DNA of 64,000 nt from Chiridota heheva (lineage: Eukaryota > Echinodermata > Holothuroidea > Apodida > Chiridotidae). Of this stretch, positions 10,441 through 23,561 are shown one piece after another; positions within the stretch are counted from its first letter, which is position 1, and every line of letters begins with the position of its first letter. The notes beneath the pieces are model-generated. The model had not been told where the DNA came from. It saw only the letters and a program-made list of their open reading frames with translations, and did no database searches. The stretch lies in assembly GCA_020152595.1 (NCBI GenBank), contig JAIGNY010000690.1, positions 502,501 through 566,500 on the forward strand, written 5' to 3'. A program made the translations under genes and the position numbers.

Positions 10441-11912
10441 CATATAAATAGATCGAAGAGAACTCAGAATTTCGTACAACCTCTATAACTATTCATACTT
10501 CAAGTAAAAATCAAATTGTATTTTCTTTATAAAAGAATAATCGATTTAATATGTGATTATGTTATTGAAAACTGTGCCCTTTTAGTACGTTATTAAGTGT
10601 ATTTAAATATACAATCAAATCAGACTTGAGATATTCTCAGAGAATGTATATTAGAAGAGTGATGCTTACTTTCAGTCTATTTTTCTTTTTTGTTTGAACT
10701 CCTATTTATCAATAACAAAGTTTAAAACGTGTTTCAATCCCTAAATGATCTAATTTGAAAGAAATATTTTCTACATTTAATACGACGATCATATTCTTGT
10801 CGTTTGGCAGTCTTTCAAAAATTGCTTGACATAGCAACCATATATTTGCTACATAACATCGACGTCACTTCCCCTGCAAGTTTGATTGGCTCATCGCTGG
10901 TTGTGGAAGTATGATCTACCGATCAGAAACGTTGAGTTGAGTTGCATTGTTTTCTTCACATTTATTAACACGAGATCTGGCTTTGAAGAATTCATAACGT
11001 CAGACTTGATAAATACTTTGTAAGTAATAACTCTTATGTAGTACACAACGCACACCACTACAAAATAGTAGCTGACCAGATACCGTATTCCGATTACTGG
11101 ATATGTGTGTCCGTCCCGGTGAGAGTTAAGCGGGCAAAAACAGAATTAAGGTTTAGATTTTGGATCTCATAAATATTGCTTTGACCAAACAAGTGTTGAT
11201 TATCAATATAATGTTTCTTCTTATGTCAAGCGTTATCGATTTATAGGGCAAACAAAGGTTTTCTCAAACTGGACGAAATTGCGCGAAATTTTTTGACATG
11301 TTTGTCCACGATTTCTACCGCTTACCATGAAGCCATGGTAATTTCCACAAATGCAAGCATGTGGAGTTCTCCAAGCAACAGGATATCAGTAAGTGGACGT
11401 GTGATGAGCTTCAAACGGAATCTTTGGAATCTAAATTACACAACCTATCCAAGATTGCAATCATATCCGATTACTTTTGAGTACCATGTCTAATGAAACA
11501 CATTGATTCAACATATGTATTGGCAACGCCTACCTTGTAACCTAATCCAAGTCTATTGAGGTAACAACATCAAGTATTAACACCAATGCTAAGAAATTTG
11601 TTATATGAATTTGGGTTTCATGCTTAGCTAAATTATGTATTTACTTTTCATTATGTATTACTGTTATTCTACACTAAAGATATAAAGGTAACTTTGGCAA
11701 GCTTGCTTCAAAATCTTTACAAAACCATGGCAAATAAAAACCATCGCATTAAAAATCCGTGAAAACAATGTCAATTTTATTTCAGATGGCAGTAATAATA
11801 TGCAAATATCAAAAATCATAATATTTCATATGATAATATGCAAATATATATTCAATTTTGCTATGAATAACTAAACATATTACATTATTTATGTCCAGAT
11901 ATATGGTGAATC
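10441..11912. other. Unannotated stretch
   Basis: Mostly AT-rich. Around 10870-11035 there is a less AT-rich segment with ATTGGCT and a donor-like TTTGTAAGT near 11020 that could be an upstream exon, but nothing confirms it. Confidence 0.4.
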
Positions 11913-12403
11913 TAAACAATCAATCAATCAATCAATGTTATTTCTATAACGTCGAAAACCAATAAAATTGCAATAAGGCGCTTTACAGGAACAAGAAAAT
12001 TATGTTTGTGGGCAAGTGCAAATATATGATGTTTCAATTTTTTGTGTGGAAAATGTTGATGGATTTTGCATTTCTGATGTGTACAGGCAGTTGAATCCAA
12101 TTCCAAGGAGCATAACAGGAAAAGGCTCTGTCAGCGAATGTCGTATGACGGGTGCCTGACTGAAAAGTAGTGGTGCAGATCAAGTGGAACGAAGGCACCT
12201 GCGACCAGTTTGAAGATGTAGCAGGCAGAGATGTAATCAGGTGACTGTTAGTGGAGAGACTTGTATGCAAGGAGTAACACTTTAAAATCTATCATTTGCT
12301 CAATAGACAACCAATAGAGCTTAATAAGTTCACTGGAGATTGGTCAAACTTTCGCTTTTTGGCGATTAACCGAGTTGCGGTGCGCTGAATGTTTAGAAGC
12401 CTT
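11913..12403 (-). mobile_element. L2/CR1-like LINE, C-terminal part (second copy)
   Basis: Minus-strand translation gives RLLNIQRTATRLI and LYWLSIEQMID near 12400-12300, then FADRAFSCYAPWNWIQLP near 12150-12090. These match the C-terminal blocks of the LINE at 9541-10440. The 3' end is an (ATTG)n tract at about 11913-11937. Stops and frameshifts are present. It continues at 12984-13260 beyond an inserted MITE. Confidence 0.8.
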
Positions 12404-12407
12404 TTAA

Positions 12408-12979
12408 AGGAATATTCCCATGTTTTATCGTAACCTTTCATAGGAAAGTGAACATTTTTCGAAACAATTTAGTACAAAATTTATGCTGATATGTTATTCC
12501 TACCATGAGATATTCAAATTTTAAGGGTCATAAAAAATGACAATAAACGAATAGCAAAAGGGTCAGTATGACATCACAGCAACATATTCTCCCACAAAGT
12601 TCATGAACTTCATTCAAATCTATTATCTTTTTTTTTAGTAAAACCTGCTAAAAAAAAATTGATGAACGTTAGGTATTTATATATATTGCCAAATATACCC
12701 TACTTCAATAACTTTTGGAAAATTGTTTATAATCCTACAGAAACAACCAATTAAGGTTTAAAGAAATACATAAACATTTGCAATGAAATTTCCTCTATGA
12801 CATCATCAAACACAAATTCATCAAACTGTACAAAAACTTTAAAGTGCATTTAAGAAATCCTTAAAAATCCATATATCCTGAACGGAATATGATATCAACC
12901 TGATTTTTGTACCTAATTGGCTCTACGAGTATGCTCTTTCAAATACAATTTTACAACATAAAAACATGGGAATATTCCT
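12408..12979. mobile_element. TTAA-target MITE inserted in the LINE
   Basis: The ends AGGAATATTCCCATGTTTT and its inverse at 12961-12979 match almost perfectly over about 19 bp. TTAA flanks both ends (12404-12407 and 12980-12983). TTAA targets are typical of piggyBac and Kolobok elements; the family cannot be fixed without a transposase. The interior is AT-rich and non-coding. Similar but partial sequence occurs near 61870-61975. Confidence 0.85.
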
Positions 12980-12983
12980 TTAA

Positions 12984-13260
12984 CGATGACTTATTCAGGC
13001 AAGTCAACAAACTGTTACAATAGTCAATTCTAAAAGTAACTAGTATGTGCACTGCTAATCTAGTGGGATCAGTAGTTAAGATTATCCGGGCCTTTCCAAT
13101 ACTTGTGAGCTGGAAATTGGCAGATTTATTGACATTAGCCTCATGAGCAGGCATAGTCATTCCACAGTCAAACATCACCCCGAGGTTTGCAGATTTAGTA
13201 ACATTAGCTGCATGAGTAAGCAGTCATTCCACCGCCAAACATCATACCAAGGTTCCAATG
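12984..13260 (-). mobile_element. L2/CR1-like LINE, reverse transcriptase end (second copy)
   Basis: Minus-strand translation includes SANFQLTSIGKARIILTTDP and FRIDYCNSLLTCLNKSSL, the block that precedes the KRLLNIQRTATRLI block found at 12403. The upstream part (about 13130-13260) is a tandem copy of about 67 bp around GCAGATTTA...ACATTAG. Confidence 0.8.
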
Positions 13261-13261
13261 T

Positions 13262-16200
13262 TCTTTAATCCTCTGACACATTAGTTTAAATGAGAGCAGC
13301 TAAATCCGTCAAAACAATTTTCCTCTTTATTGTACCATATCCAACTGCAGCTAACCGAGAGAGCCTCGTTAACCCACAATGGGCAGATGGGTTCGCAATT
13401 GGTCAGATAAATGGGTTGGTCACATTTTGCGATTTCAGCCCACAGTCCTTACATTGCAAGCACTTTGGGAGTATTGCACCCACTATTCCTTCAATATGGT
13501 CAGTTTACTTCATAATACTTTCATTATTCACGTCACAACATAGGAGGTACAGAAGAGATGCATCTCTCCTCGTCCCCTGCCATTATAATGGATCCATTAC
13601 GAAAATAGGAGGAGCGGGGAGGTGCCTTTAAGTGTGGTATGTATCGACAATCATCGCGTCGGATTCAGGGTCCATCTAAGGGGCCTTGAGGAGTGCACGT
13701 GGGGGCATAAAAGTGTAGTTGATTGTGTTGATCATCCCCTCGTCAAAAATTGAGGGAAGACCTCTGCTTTAAGAGTGTGACATAACCCCCATCCGTATGT
13801 TATCATTATTGAGCGAAGAACGTTATAACGAATATTTCTCGAACAGTGTCTATCGACTCTCAGTGGGCAGGAAAGTAAGTAAGCAGGAAATTGGAACGTC
13901 AAGACTGTTTCACGTTCTACTCAATCTGCCAATAATGAATTCTATCTCTTGATACCCTTCAATGAAAAATGTAAGAATAGTGAACAGCACAATTCAAAAT
14001 AAAAACTAGCTTAGATTCTAAAGCAACCAATGATTAAATTGTCTAAAATTCATTCACCATTATCTATATCGCAAAGTATCAAAGTTTGAAATATAAGAAC
14101 TGGTAGTCATTTTAAATCGCTACAGCTTAATTTAACCATATATCAAATAGTTATTTTCAGAATGATATATGTGGTTATGAACTGATGAATCTCATGTGTA
14201 ATTTGGAAAGGCGCCATCGTTGGGTGAATACGTTAAGTTGTTTTGTATATGGCCCAAGTACCTCTGCGGGTACTACAATTTTATTATGAAATTAAAGCTT
14301 TAAAGGCCATCTATTGTGATTAAAATGTAAGTGTAAATTGTACCATTGCGTTTTTACCAATCAAAACAAATTATATTTACCTTCGCGTATTAGAGACGAT
14401 AACTGGCATTTAATTCGGACCCTATATCGCAAATATAAAGTACTTACTACAATAGGACTTGTCACATCTAAAATATTAGCATATGTCAACATTGCCAAAA
14501 TAGCTTATATATTAGAAACGAGTTATTGACGCTTATATTTTGAATGGAATAAAATGCCATTGCTAGCAAGATTCATTTGCAAATCATACTTTTGTTTTCT
14601 TGTTGCTCTTTTATCAAAAGGTTAGGCGAGTTTAAATCTCTGAAAACATATTCTTATAAACAAATTCGTTGACTATTAGTTTCACGGCTATTAGTCTGTT
14701 AGCTCAGCCATCTTTCCCCGTTTTAAAACAATGAAATTATTATAAAGTCATAGGTTTTAAATCTTGTATTTTTTAACTGCCCTTTAGTTCTCAAAATAAA
14801 TTATTCATCGCTGCATTTACAGGATGAAGATTTCAAGCACTGAATTTGACTATTTTTGACAGTATTAATTGTAACATATGGTAGTCACCAATTATCTCTA
14901 TAAGGTAGATTGTGTTTCTGAAGTTTATAAAAGCATTTAATAAGCCGTCAATCATTACCGCTAGGCGATATTAGTGTTGCCAAAATATAGCAACAATATT
15001 GTCAGGTTTTGCTACAACTTTCCTTGGCAACGATAATTGATTTTGGGAATTTATTTTGGGGATCAGTAAAACTAAGATAGAGAGTAAAGTGATAAATGTG
15101 TGACCTTTGAGTTTGAAATGTGAAACTCGAAAATCAGAAACTTACAGCTTAACTTTTGAGATGGCACATAATATTCAGCAAAATAAAAGGGCAATATCGT
15201 TTACATTTTTAAACCCGTCTTTTTTATTACCTTGCAAATGATGCTCCTTGTCCTGAAACCATATGTCTGAATATGACAGTTTTTCTGATTAAATGAAATT
15301 GATTTAAAATTGTTTGACTGACGTTAAGTTTAGTTTAATAAACGCAACGTATTTATGTTGCAATAATCACATAACGCGAACATGTTCTGCCTCATTAAAT
15401 GAGAATTTTCGTGAGATACCAACGAAATAGAACATTTGTGTTTTTATTTTTACGTTGAACAGTTGAAAGACAATCAGTTGATCAGGACGAGAGAACGGCT
15501 TCGCGGTGGTTTGCAAACTCAATGCGTTTGCTATGTTTGGCCATCTTGGCGTGATGGTTCCTCAAATTAACTTTCCCCGAATTGTTAAAGATCTATGGAC
15601 TTATATCCTACTAAAGACTAACATTTTATGTAGAATCGTCTTTGAGAATTGCGGAAATTGTTTTTTTGTTTTTTATTTAACAATTTTGAAATTGAATAGT
15701 TTGGAATTATTTACAAAATGTGTTTATTTTGATTGCTGCAGCAGTAAAGGTTTGATTTGTGATCCATGTCGATCTTTATGGTAACAAACATTCCATATAG
15801 CTTCCAGAGACCAGTTTGGTATGTTTCTTCATCACGATCTGTATCAAATTGTTAGTCGAAGTTTTATTTGATTTAATGTTTACTGAATAGAACCTCGTGA
15901 GGTCAAACAGTCAGACATTGCACATGTTGTCACGTGCTGTGTATCAGTTATTGAGATATCCGCAATGACTCGCCATTGTATACATTAACTCACTTTAATC
16001 AAACTATTGTGATATATCATATAAAGAAATATTTGAAAAAGCAATTTGAATTGTTTTTGGCTTTCATCATTTTATCATAACAATATAAAACTTCACTTAT
16101 TGTTAATAAAGGGGTGGTACTTTGTAACTCCTTTATACTCTGCCACAATCCTTTCCATAAAAGCTTTTTGCAACTTAATAATCTATATTTAACAAGTTTC

Positions 16201-16909
16201 ATGAACACTTTTTTCACCGTACTTTTCCTTTTCTGTCCAGTGTCATTTAAGATGAATATGCTTGACCACTGGTCTAATCCTTTAACCGGGGTTTCACCTT
16301 TTAAAAGTAGACGATTGTCCTGAGAAATTTACAGGTATATTTCAGTTCGGAAATATCCTCTCAGAAGAATGATCATTGAACAAAAATGAACGAAATTTAA
16401 ATCGCCACCAATCAGATCCAGATGTAATCCTGAGACAAACATGTCGAGTTTAATTTCAGTTTTCAAACGAATACACGTTCTTTTGGGAAGCAATCCAACT
16501 TCATTTGATGGTGTTTTCAAGAACCTTGAAAAATCTTGCTCAAGGGAAAACAGGGGAATGTATTTTGTATGGATAAATATATCTTTACTTTTGATAAACG
16601 TTTTCATTTTTTCAAACATGTTGATGAAAAGTACCATAACCTTCTCCGGATATAATTTGATAAAGAGCAATTGGTAGTCATCTGAATTTTGTCAGTCAAA
16701 TTTAAAGTAATGTTACATGCGGGATTTACAATTGCTTAAACAAGTTCATCCTTATACTTTATGCAGAACAAATATTGTAAAGTCGTGACGTTCTTGATGA
16801 ATTATGTTTAAAATATAGTTATGAACAAGACAATCATTTTTGTAATCGTTTATAAGAAGGTTTCAATCATGGTGGGTAGAAAGCCCGTGGATATTTTCAA
16901 AACTGAAAA
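13262..16909. other. Unannotated stretch
   Basis: Open frames at 13290-13631, 15506-15784 and 16329-16677 (both strands) have no recognisable domain, no flanking splice signals I trust and no shared structure. I see no RNA gene or mobile element with clear ends. Confidence 0.45.
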
Positions 16910-16911
16910 TA

Positions 16912-17221
16912 CCGTATTTGACGTAATAAGCGTTAAGGGCGATTACGAAAATAGAATTGTACCACCTTTTAAGCCTGAAATTCTTTCCTAATAAGCGCCC
17001 TTGATCTATACAGTGTGCTATTCAAACTGCATGGTGTGATATGGCTCTATGCAAGCCGCACAATAACAACCACAACCTAGTGATTTTCAGACCCAAAATA
17101 AGGAAATAATGTAATAAAATGTATTTATAGTTTTCAAAATAATCAAATAATTTATCTGATAAGTCTAATTTTTTTTGGATGGGCGCTTATTAGAGTAGGG
17201 CACCTAATACGTCGAATACGG
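16912..17221. mobile_element. Small MITE with CCGTATT...AATACGG ends and TA flanks
   Basis: The left end CCGTATTTGACGTAATAAG matches the inverse of the right end (CCGTATTCGACGTATTAGG) with three mismatches. TA lies outside both ends (16910-16911, 17222-17223). AATAAGCG-type words recur inside. Length is 310 bp, non-coding. A TA duplication would fit Tc1/mariner, but this is inference. Confidence 0.7.
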
Positions 17222-17223
17222 TA

Positions 17224-18117
17224 TGTCTAAACAGTGCTTCCTGCGACATCATTCTAGAGATTTTCTTTGGAATAATGACATACTTTGCTATATAGAAAAT
17301 TACTCTTTAAAAAATACATAAATGAGGTGATACAAATCAGATTATTAATGAAAACTTTTCATTTATGATCTTTTAGATGGTCAGATGGTGAGGAGAGTTT
17401 TGCACTCTGCACAGGTTGCAAGAAAAGCTAATTTACTTGATGTTATGTAAGGAGCCCAGAAAAGGGTAAAGCATTAAGTAGTTGTAATACATGAAGTATT
17501 TAGAACCAACCTGTGCTTCACATATTTTCTATTGATGAATGTTATTTACAAGCCCTATATTAATATCAAAATTCTCATTTTTAAATGAAATTATGTAAAA
17601 TGATTCTTTGAATGAGTCACGGTATTGGTATACAGTGAATTTTGAATATCCTATTTCTCTTCAAAATATTACGACTGATAGCATTTCGTTGGAAATTTAT
17701 TCTTAAATTATGAATGTGAAATTATAAAGTATTTTGAGAAAGATTGTGCAAATAACTTGCAAATAATTCAAATTTGTAACTGATATTTTACCTCATTATA
17801 TATACCGCTATTATCCTCGATTAATGGAATTCAAAATTATCCACATGATGACATACATACAAGTTGTCCGCAAAAAATAATGTGTTAAAAATAATTGGAA
17901 AATTTAGAACATTTAATTGATTATATGCTATCTATGCTATCTTAGCGTAACAAAGATCTGACCCTCACAAATTTCGTATATTGCATCCTTTCATTGATTT
18001 ATGAAAAAACATTAATATAAACATTATAATATTATATTCATTCTTTAAAGTTTTTTATATTCATTTGATACATTTGATTATTCTTATATTTCCTAATATG
18101 TATATCTATTCTGATAT
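17224..18117. other. Unannotated stretch before the 83-bp satellite
   Basis: AT-rich sequence; no gene or repeat recognised. Confidence 0.5.
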
Positions 18118-19931
18118 TTAAAATAGCCTTTGGATTAGGTTCAATCTATTGATGACAAAACATAAAAAGAATCTTAATATCCAAACTTTATTTAAAGTGG
18201 TTTCTCACCTTTAAATTAAGATCAATCTATTGATAACAAAACATTATAAAAATGTTAATATCCGAACTTTATTTAAAGTGCTTTCTAACCTTTGGATTAA
18301 GATCAATCTATTGATGACAAAACATTAAAAATAAATGTTAATATCCGAACTCTATTTAAAGTGCTTTCTAACCTTTGGATTAAGATCAATCTATTGATGA
18401 CAAAACATTAAAAAAGAATCTTAATATCTGAAGTTTATCTAAAGTGGTTTCTCATCTTTGGATTAAGTTCAATCTATTGATGACAAAACATTAAAAAGAA
18501 TGTTAATATCCGAACTTTGTTTAAAGTGGTTTCTCACCTTTGGATTAAGTTTAACCTATTGATGACTAAACATTAGAAAAGAATGTTAATATCTGAGCTT
18601 TATTTAAAGTAGTTTCTCACCTTTAAATCAAAATCAATGTATTGATGACAAAACATTAAAAAAATGTTAATATCCGAACTTTATTTAAAGTAGTTTCTCA
18701 CCTTTGAATTAAGATCAATCTATTAATGACATTAAAAAGAATTTTAATATCCGAACTTTATTCAAAGTGGTTTCTCACCTTTGGATTAAGATCAATGTGT
18801 TAATGACAACACATTAAAAAAGAATGTTAACATCCGAGCTTTATTTAAAGTGCTTTCTCACTTTTGGATTAAAATCAATCTATTGATGACAATACATCAA
18901 AAAGAATGTTGATATCCGAACTGTATTTAAAGTGGTTTCTCACCTTTGGAATAAGATCAATGTAGTGATGACAAAACATTAAAAAAGAATGTTACTATCC
19001 AAACTTTATTTAAAGTGATTTCTTACCTTTGGATTGGGATCAATCTATTGATGACAAAACAATAAAAAAGAATGTTAATATCCGAAGTTTATTTAAAGTG
19101 GTTTCTCACCTTTGGATTAAGATCAATCCATTGATGACAAAACATTGAAAAAGAATGTTAATATCCGAACTTTATTTCAAGTGGTTTCCCACCTTTGGAT
19201 TAAGATCAATGTATTGATGACAAAACAATAAAAAAGAATGTTAATATCCGAAGTTTATTTAAAGTGGTTTATCACTTTTGGATTAAGTTCAATCTATTGA
19301 TGACAAAACATTAAAAAGAATGTTAATATCCGAACTTTATTCAAAGTGGTTTCTCACCTTTGGATTAAGTTCAATCTATTGATGACCAAACATTAAAAAA
19401 GAATGTAAATATCCGAACTTTACTTAAAGTGGTTTCTCACCTTTAAATCAAGATCAATGTATTGATGACAACACATTAAAAAAGAATGTTGATATCCAAA
19501 CTTTGTTTAAAGTGTTTTCTCACCTTTGGATTAGGATCAATCTATTGATGACAAAACATTAAAAAAGAATGTTAATATCCGAAGTGTATTTAAAGTGGTT
19601 TCTCACCTTTGGATTAAATTCAATCTATTGATGACAAATACTAAAAAAGAATGTTAATATCCGAGCTTTATTTAAAGTGCTTTCTTACCTTTGGATTAGG
19701 ATAAATCTATTGATGACAAAACATTAAAAAAGAATCTTAATATCCGAGGTTTATTCAAAGTGGTTTCTCACCTTTCGATTAAAATCAATCTATTGATGAC
19801 AAAACATTAAAAAAGAATGTTAATATCCAAACTTTGTTTAAAGTGGTTTCTCACCTTTGGATTAGGATCAATCTATTGATGACAAAACTTAACAAAAAGA
19901 ATGTTAATATCCAAACTTAATTCAACGTGGT
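18118..19931. repeat. 83-bp satellite array, about 22 copies
   Basis: The unit contains the blocks TTAATATCCGAACTTTATTT, AAAGTGGTTTCTCACCTTTG, GATTAAGATCAATCTATTG and ATGACAAAACATTAAAAAAG. Copies differ by substitutions such as GATCAA/GTTCAA, CTATTG/GTATTG, GTGGTTT/GTGCTTT, and by A-run length. The first copies and the last are more diverged. No frame stays open across units. Confidence 0.95.
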
Positions 19932-21766
19932 TTATGGTTATTTAAAGCATGTGACTAACCTTAGAGTCTTAAATATTTCCGATGGACTCTGTTTCCAAGA
20001 AGCAATGGATAATAAAGGTGTGATTGTAAATTGAGCACACCTGCGAGATTCACCTCATCCGTTTTAAAAGAGGTAGAACTCTAATTTGATCCACTTTTAC
20101 AATCTTATTTTACCAATTTAATTTATCCATCCTTGGAGATCTCTCTGACACTATAGTAATGTCACTGGTCTCAAAACACGACAAAGAGGTTACAATTCTA
20201 TCTATATCGGTGACGAATGGGAAACAAAAACTAGATTGTTTGATATTTTTGATAGAGGAGAAATTAAATAATAAAATCCAGTGCGAGTAATTCATGTAGC
20301 GCATGAATGTCAAACGTAGTTTCAGTTTCTTTTCTTAGCAACAAACATTTCGATTGTGGCATAACATTCAAGTTACATGATAGGTTAAAAATAGATTGAA
20401 GATTTACATCATACTTCTCACAATGGGAGTTCAACATACTGCATACTTATTAGATCACCTCACTGATATAAATCTTCTTCTTTCGATTAAGTATCTATTC
20501 CAAATAAAGTTATTGTCGTGAATCTGTCCAATGCTATATCCACCAGTTTGCTCCTTTTGATGTCCTCTTTTATATAAGATAGACTTGCTTCCCCATTGTA
20601 CTAATCCCTAACATCTGAACATGTTCATTAATGCTCCGAAGCTCTTGAAGTCATGTGACCTGCCAGTTGTTACCGCAGCTTGGCTTGATATCGTTCCGAT
20701 TAAAATGATTGTATAAACAATAGCTTCATTTTAAATTTATGCGTTTGAATGGATTACCTCATTATGGCATTTCATAAACTTTACAATTATTTCTGCATCG
20801 TACATAGGCTTAATGAATAAAGTGGACAGAAATATACAATACAACTGAACGATTTTGAATGGTCGAAATATTTGCACACATGCTGACAAGCCAATCGATA
20901 ACCGCCGAGGCAGTGACGTTACTTAGGTTATTGGAATCATCTGACCAGAACAACTTTTGAAATTGTAGATCCTAGGCCTCATAGCCTTATATAATTATTG
21001 TAAAAATACAATTTGTTATGTATTGTCTATTTTCCACCATTTTAAGCTGACTTATAATGCCTATTGCTTGGTCATTTGACGATTCTAAAGATATGAAAAT
21101 TAAAGGATCTTTTGATAATTAGTTTATAACCTAATAACTATCATATTTTAATGATATAAACAGAATTAGCAAGCAGTCCAAAAAATCCGATGGAGGTTGT
21201 TATGATGTTAGTGGCAAAAACGTACAAAAAAGTTATAGCTAAAATCTGTTTTGCTTCATTGATACCTGTTTCTTCCGATCTGATCAGTAAGCCTGGTTAT
21301 ATTTTCAACATCAATTACATGGTGATTTCTTTCCGACCATCAAAACAATTATTCTTTAAAACAATGTACGTCAGAATTATACGCGATTTAAATCATGTTG
21401 TAATTAGGTATTGTGGTTAAATTGGGATAAATGTTTTTAAATGTCTCTACAAACGTAATCCTATGATACATTACTTATCCAAGGTTCAAAGAACTTGACA
21501 TTGATGCTCCAGATTTGTCGGAAGTTCGGCTAGGTGTCGGTTTTAGCCTCTGACATTAATATGTCTCATTTAATTTATATAGACGCGTAGAGGCAAAAAT
21601 TAGCTAAATTGCTTTAAAGTCTTTTCAAAACCATCACATTAGCATAAATTTCATGAAGATAAATTAAACCTTGCCCATTTACCTGTTTACACGTTTTTTT
21701 AAACCTCAGGCATCAATTTGCATACCTTATGCAAATTTTGTGATGTATCAGAGCGACCTACTTTTG
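19932..21766. other. Unannotated stretch
   Basis: Short open frames at 20110-20313 (minus) and 21190-21420 (plus) show no recognisable protein. No repeat recognised. Confidence 0.5.
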
Positions 21767-21958
21767 TAAATCCTTTGTTTTTAATGTCTATCATAATACT
21801 CTGAAGTGGTGCAGCAAATTCTGACGTTTTTGAATCTTTGCTATGCCCACTATAAAATCATAATTGGAATAGACTTTCATAAAATTTTCAGTGACTTAAA
21901 TTTAGGAAAGAAACTTAAAGAATTACATACAGATTTTGAGCTGTCGGCCTAAATCAAA
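21767..21958. repeat. Source copy A (192 bp) of a local exact duplication
   Basis: It is identical as read to 23186-23377, about 1.42 kb downstream. It lies within the old dispersed repeat that also occurs near 1.1-2.0 kb. Confidence 0.9.
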
Positions 21959-22916
21959 AACTGCTCAAACATTTATAAGCTATTGCTCATGAACATTTTT
22001 TTTTTCTGCTTAAGAAACTGCTCAAACTTTTATCAGCTATAACTCAAGAACTAAAATTGTTTTTTTCCCTTGAAAATTCAAAAACTGACCTGCTCAAATT
22101 GATCAATATTTTTTACCACAGATAAAGAAATAGATACATTTCCATAGACCTTTAACTTGCCTCATACACGCATTTTGATCAAAACACCATATTTATCCTC
22201 ATATAATATCTTCCCGTCATTGTTTTCCCCATAACTCTTATGTTCAAAGTATGCAAATTATGTTTCTTAAATGTCACAAAGACCTCTTTGGATAAAGAAT
22301 TGCCCACTGGGGTTTGTTTATATTTAAAACATGTGTGCCGGGTCATCGAAACATGGATACTTTAAAATAAATTCATCAACATGTTATTTCTTTAAGTGCT
22401 TACTGTGGTAATGTTTATTATACGTCATTTGATTATAATGTGAATTGTCATAATGTCAATATATACGTTATAGGTGCACGTGGAATACTTTTGTTAGATT
22501 TTTAAATACTTACAGGTAACGTTAGAAAGAAAGTTCTCCATAGCAAGTTAAAATGAAACAAATTTGATACTTCAAACTAAGGATTATTTCACAAAATGAT
22601 TATAGTAGTTATATCATAAGGTACATTAGTGTATAGATAATGACTATCATAGTGGTATTCAGTCACATAAAGGTATTTGACTTTCGGTATAATACCAATA
22701 AATTGATTGGTCGCTCAAATGATCCACTTTTATTTGAATAACTTTGAAATTACCTTTGTTAGCTAAATTTGTACAGAAAATACTAATATAAACCTTTTGT
22801 TTGAATTCAATGGGTGTTTTTTCTAAATCTATTTTTCCGTAAAACGAAGAATATTTATATTCAGATACATAAAATCTTCGACAGAAACTACATACAAAGT
22901 CTTAGACTAAAAACGT
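21959..22916. other. Remainder of the old dispersed repeat and unannotated sequence
   Basis: From 21959 to about 22200 the sequence resembles 1780-1985, with AAACTGCTCAAAC occurring twice. Beyond that nothing is recognised. Confidence 0.45.
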
Positions 22917-23186
22917 ATGTTATTTAGTCGATTCATATTTATGGAGCAATGAAATGTGACAACCCCGATCATTAAGAAAGAAAAAAAAAGCTTTTAATAA
23001 ATCGTTTATGAATCGTTTATAAATCGTTAATGTATGAGCAAAGAGCTGTGTGGAATCTCTTTGGTATGAGATTGAAATTATTCGGGCGTCGCCTGAAGAA
23101 TTACTGATTATCGATAATGCAAATTGTAAAGCAAAATATCCTTTCTAAATTGGTTTTACTGCTTTTTCAGTAGGTTATTTACTACT

Positions 23187-23561
23187 AAATCCTTTGTTTT
23201 TAATGTCTATCATAATACTCTGAAGTGGTGCAGCAAATTCTGACGTTTTTGAATCTTTGCTATGCCCACTATAAAATCATAATTGGAATAGACTTTCATA
23301 AAATTTTCAGTGACTTAAATTTAGGAAAGAAACTTAAAGAATTACATACAGATTTTGAGCTGTCGGCCTAAATCAAATTATTTAATCATGTTATTTAGTC
23401 GATTCATATTTATGGAGCAATGAAATGTGACAACTAAATTGGTTTTACTGCTTTTTCAGTAGGTTATTTGGTTATAATCAGATTATCGATAATGCAAATT
23501 GTAAAGCAAAATATCCTTTCTAAATTGGTTTTACTGCTTTTTCAGTAGGTTATTTACTACT
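23187..23561. repeat. 375-bp insertion built of four exact local copies
   Basis: In order: 23186-23377 equals 21767-21958 (192 bp); 23388-23434 equals 22917-22963 (47 bp); 23434-23469 equals 23145-23180 (36 bp); 23481-23561 equals 23106-23186 (81 bp). Fillers of 10-11 bp lie between some pieces. All pieces are in the same orientation as their sources. Removing 23187-23561 leaves one uninterrupted copy of the 81-bp segment joined to CGGAAATATG. Confidence 0.85.

Noticed and set aside
13290-13631. 113-codon plus-strand frame
   Set aside because: It starts next to a LINE edge, has no domain, no splice context and an unremarkable composition.
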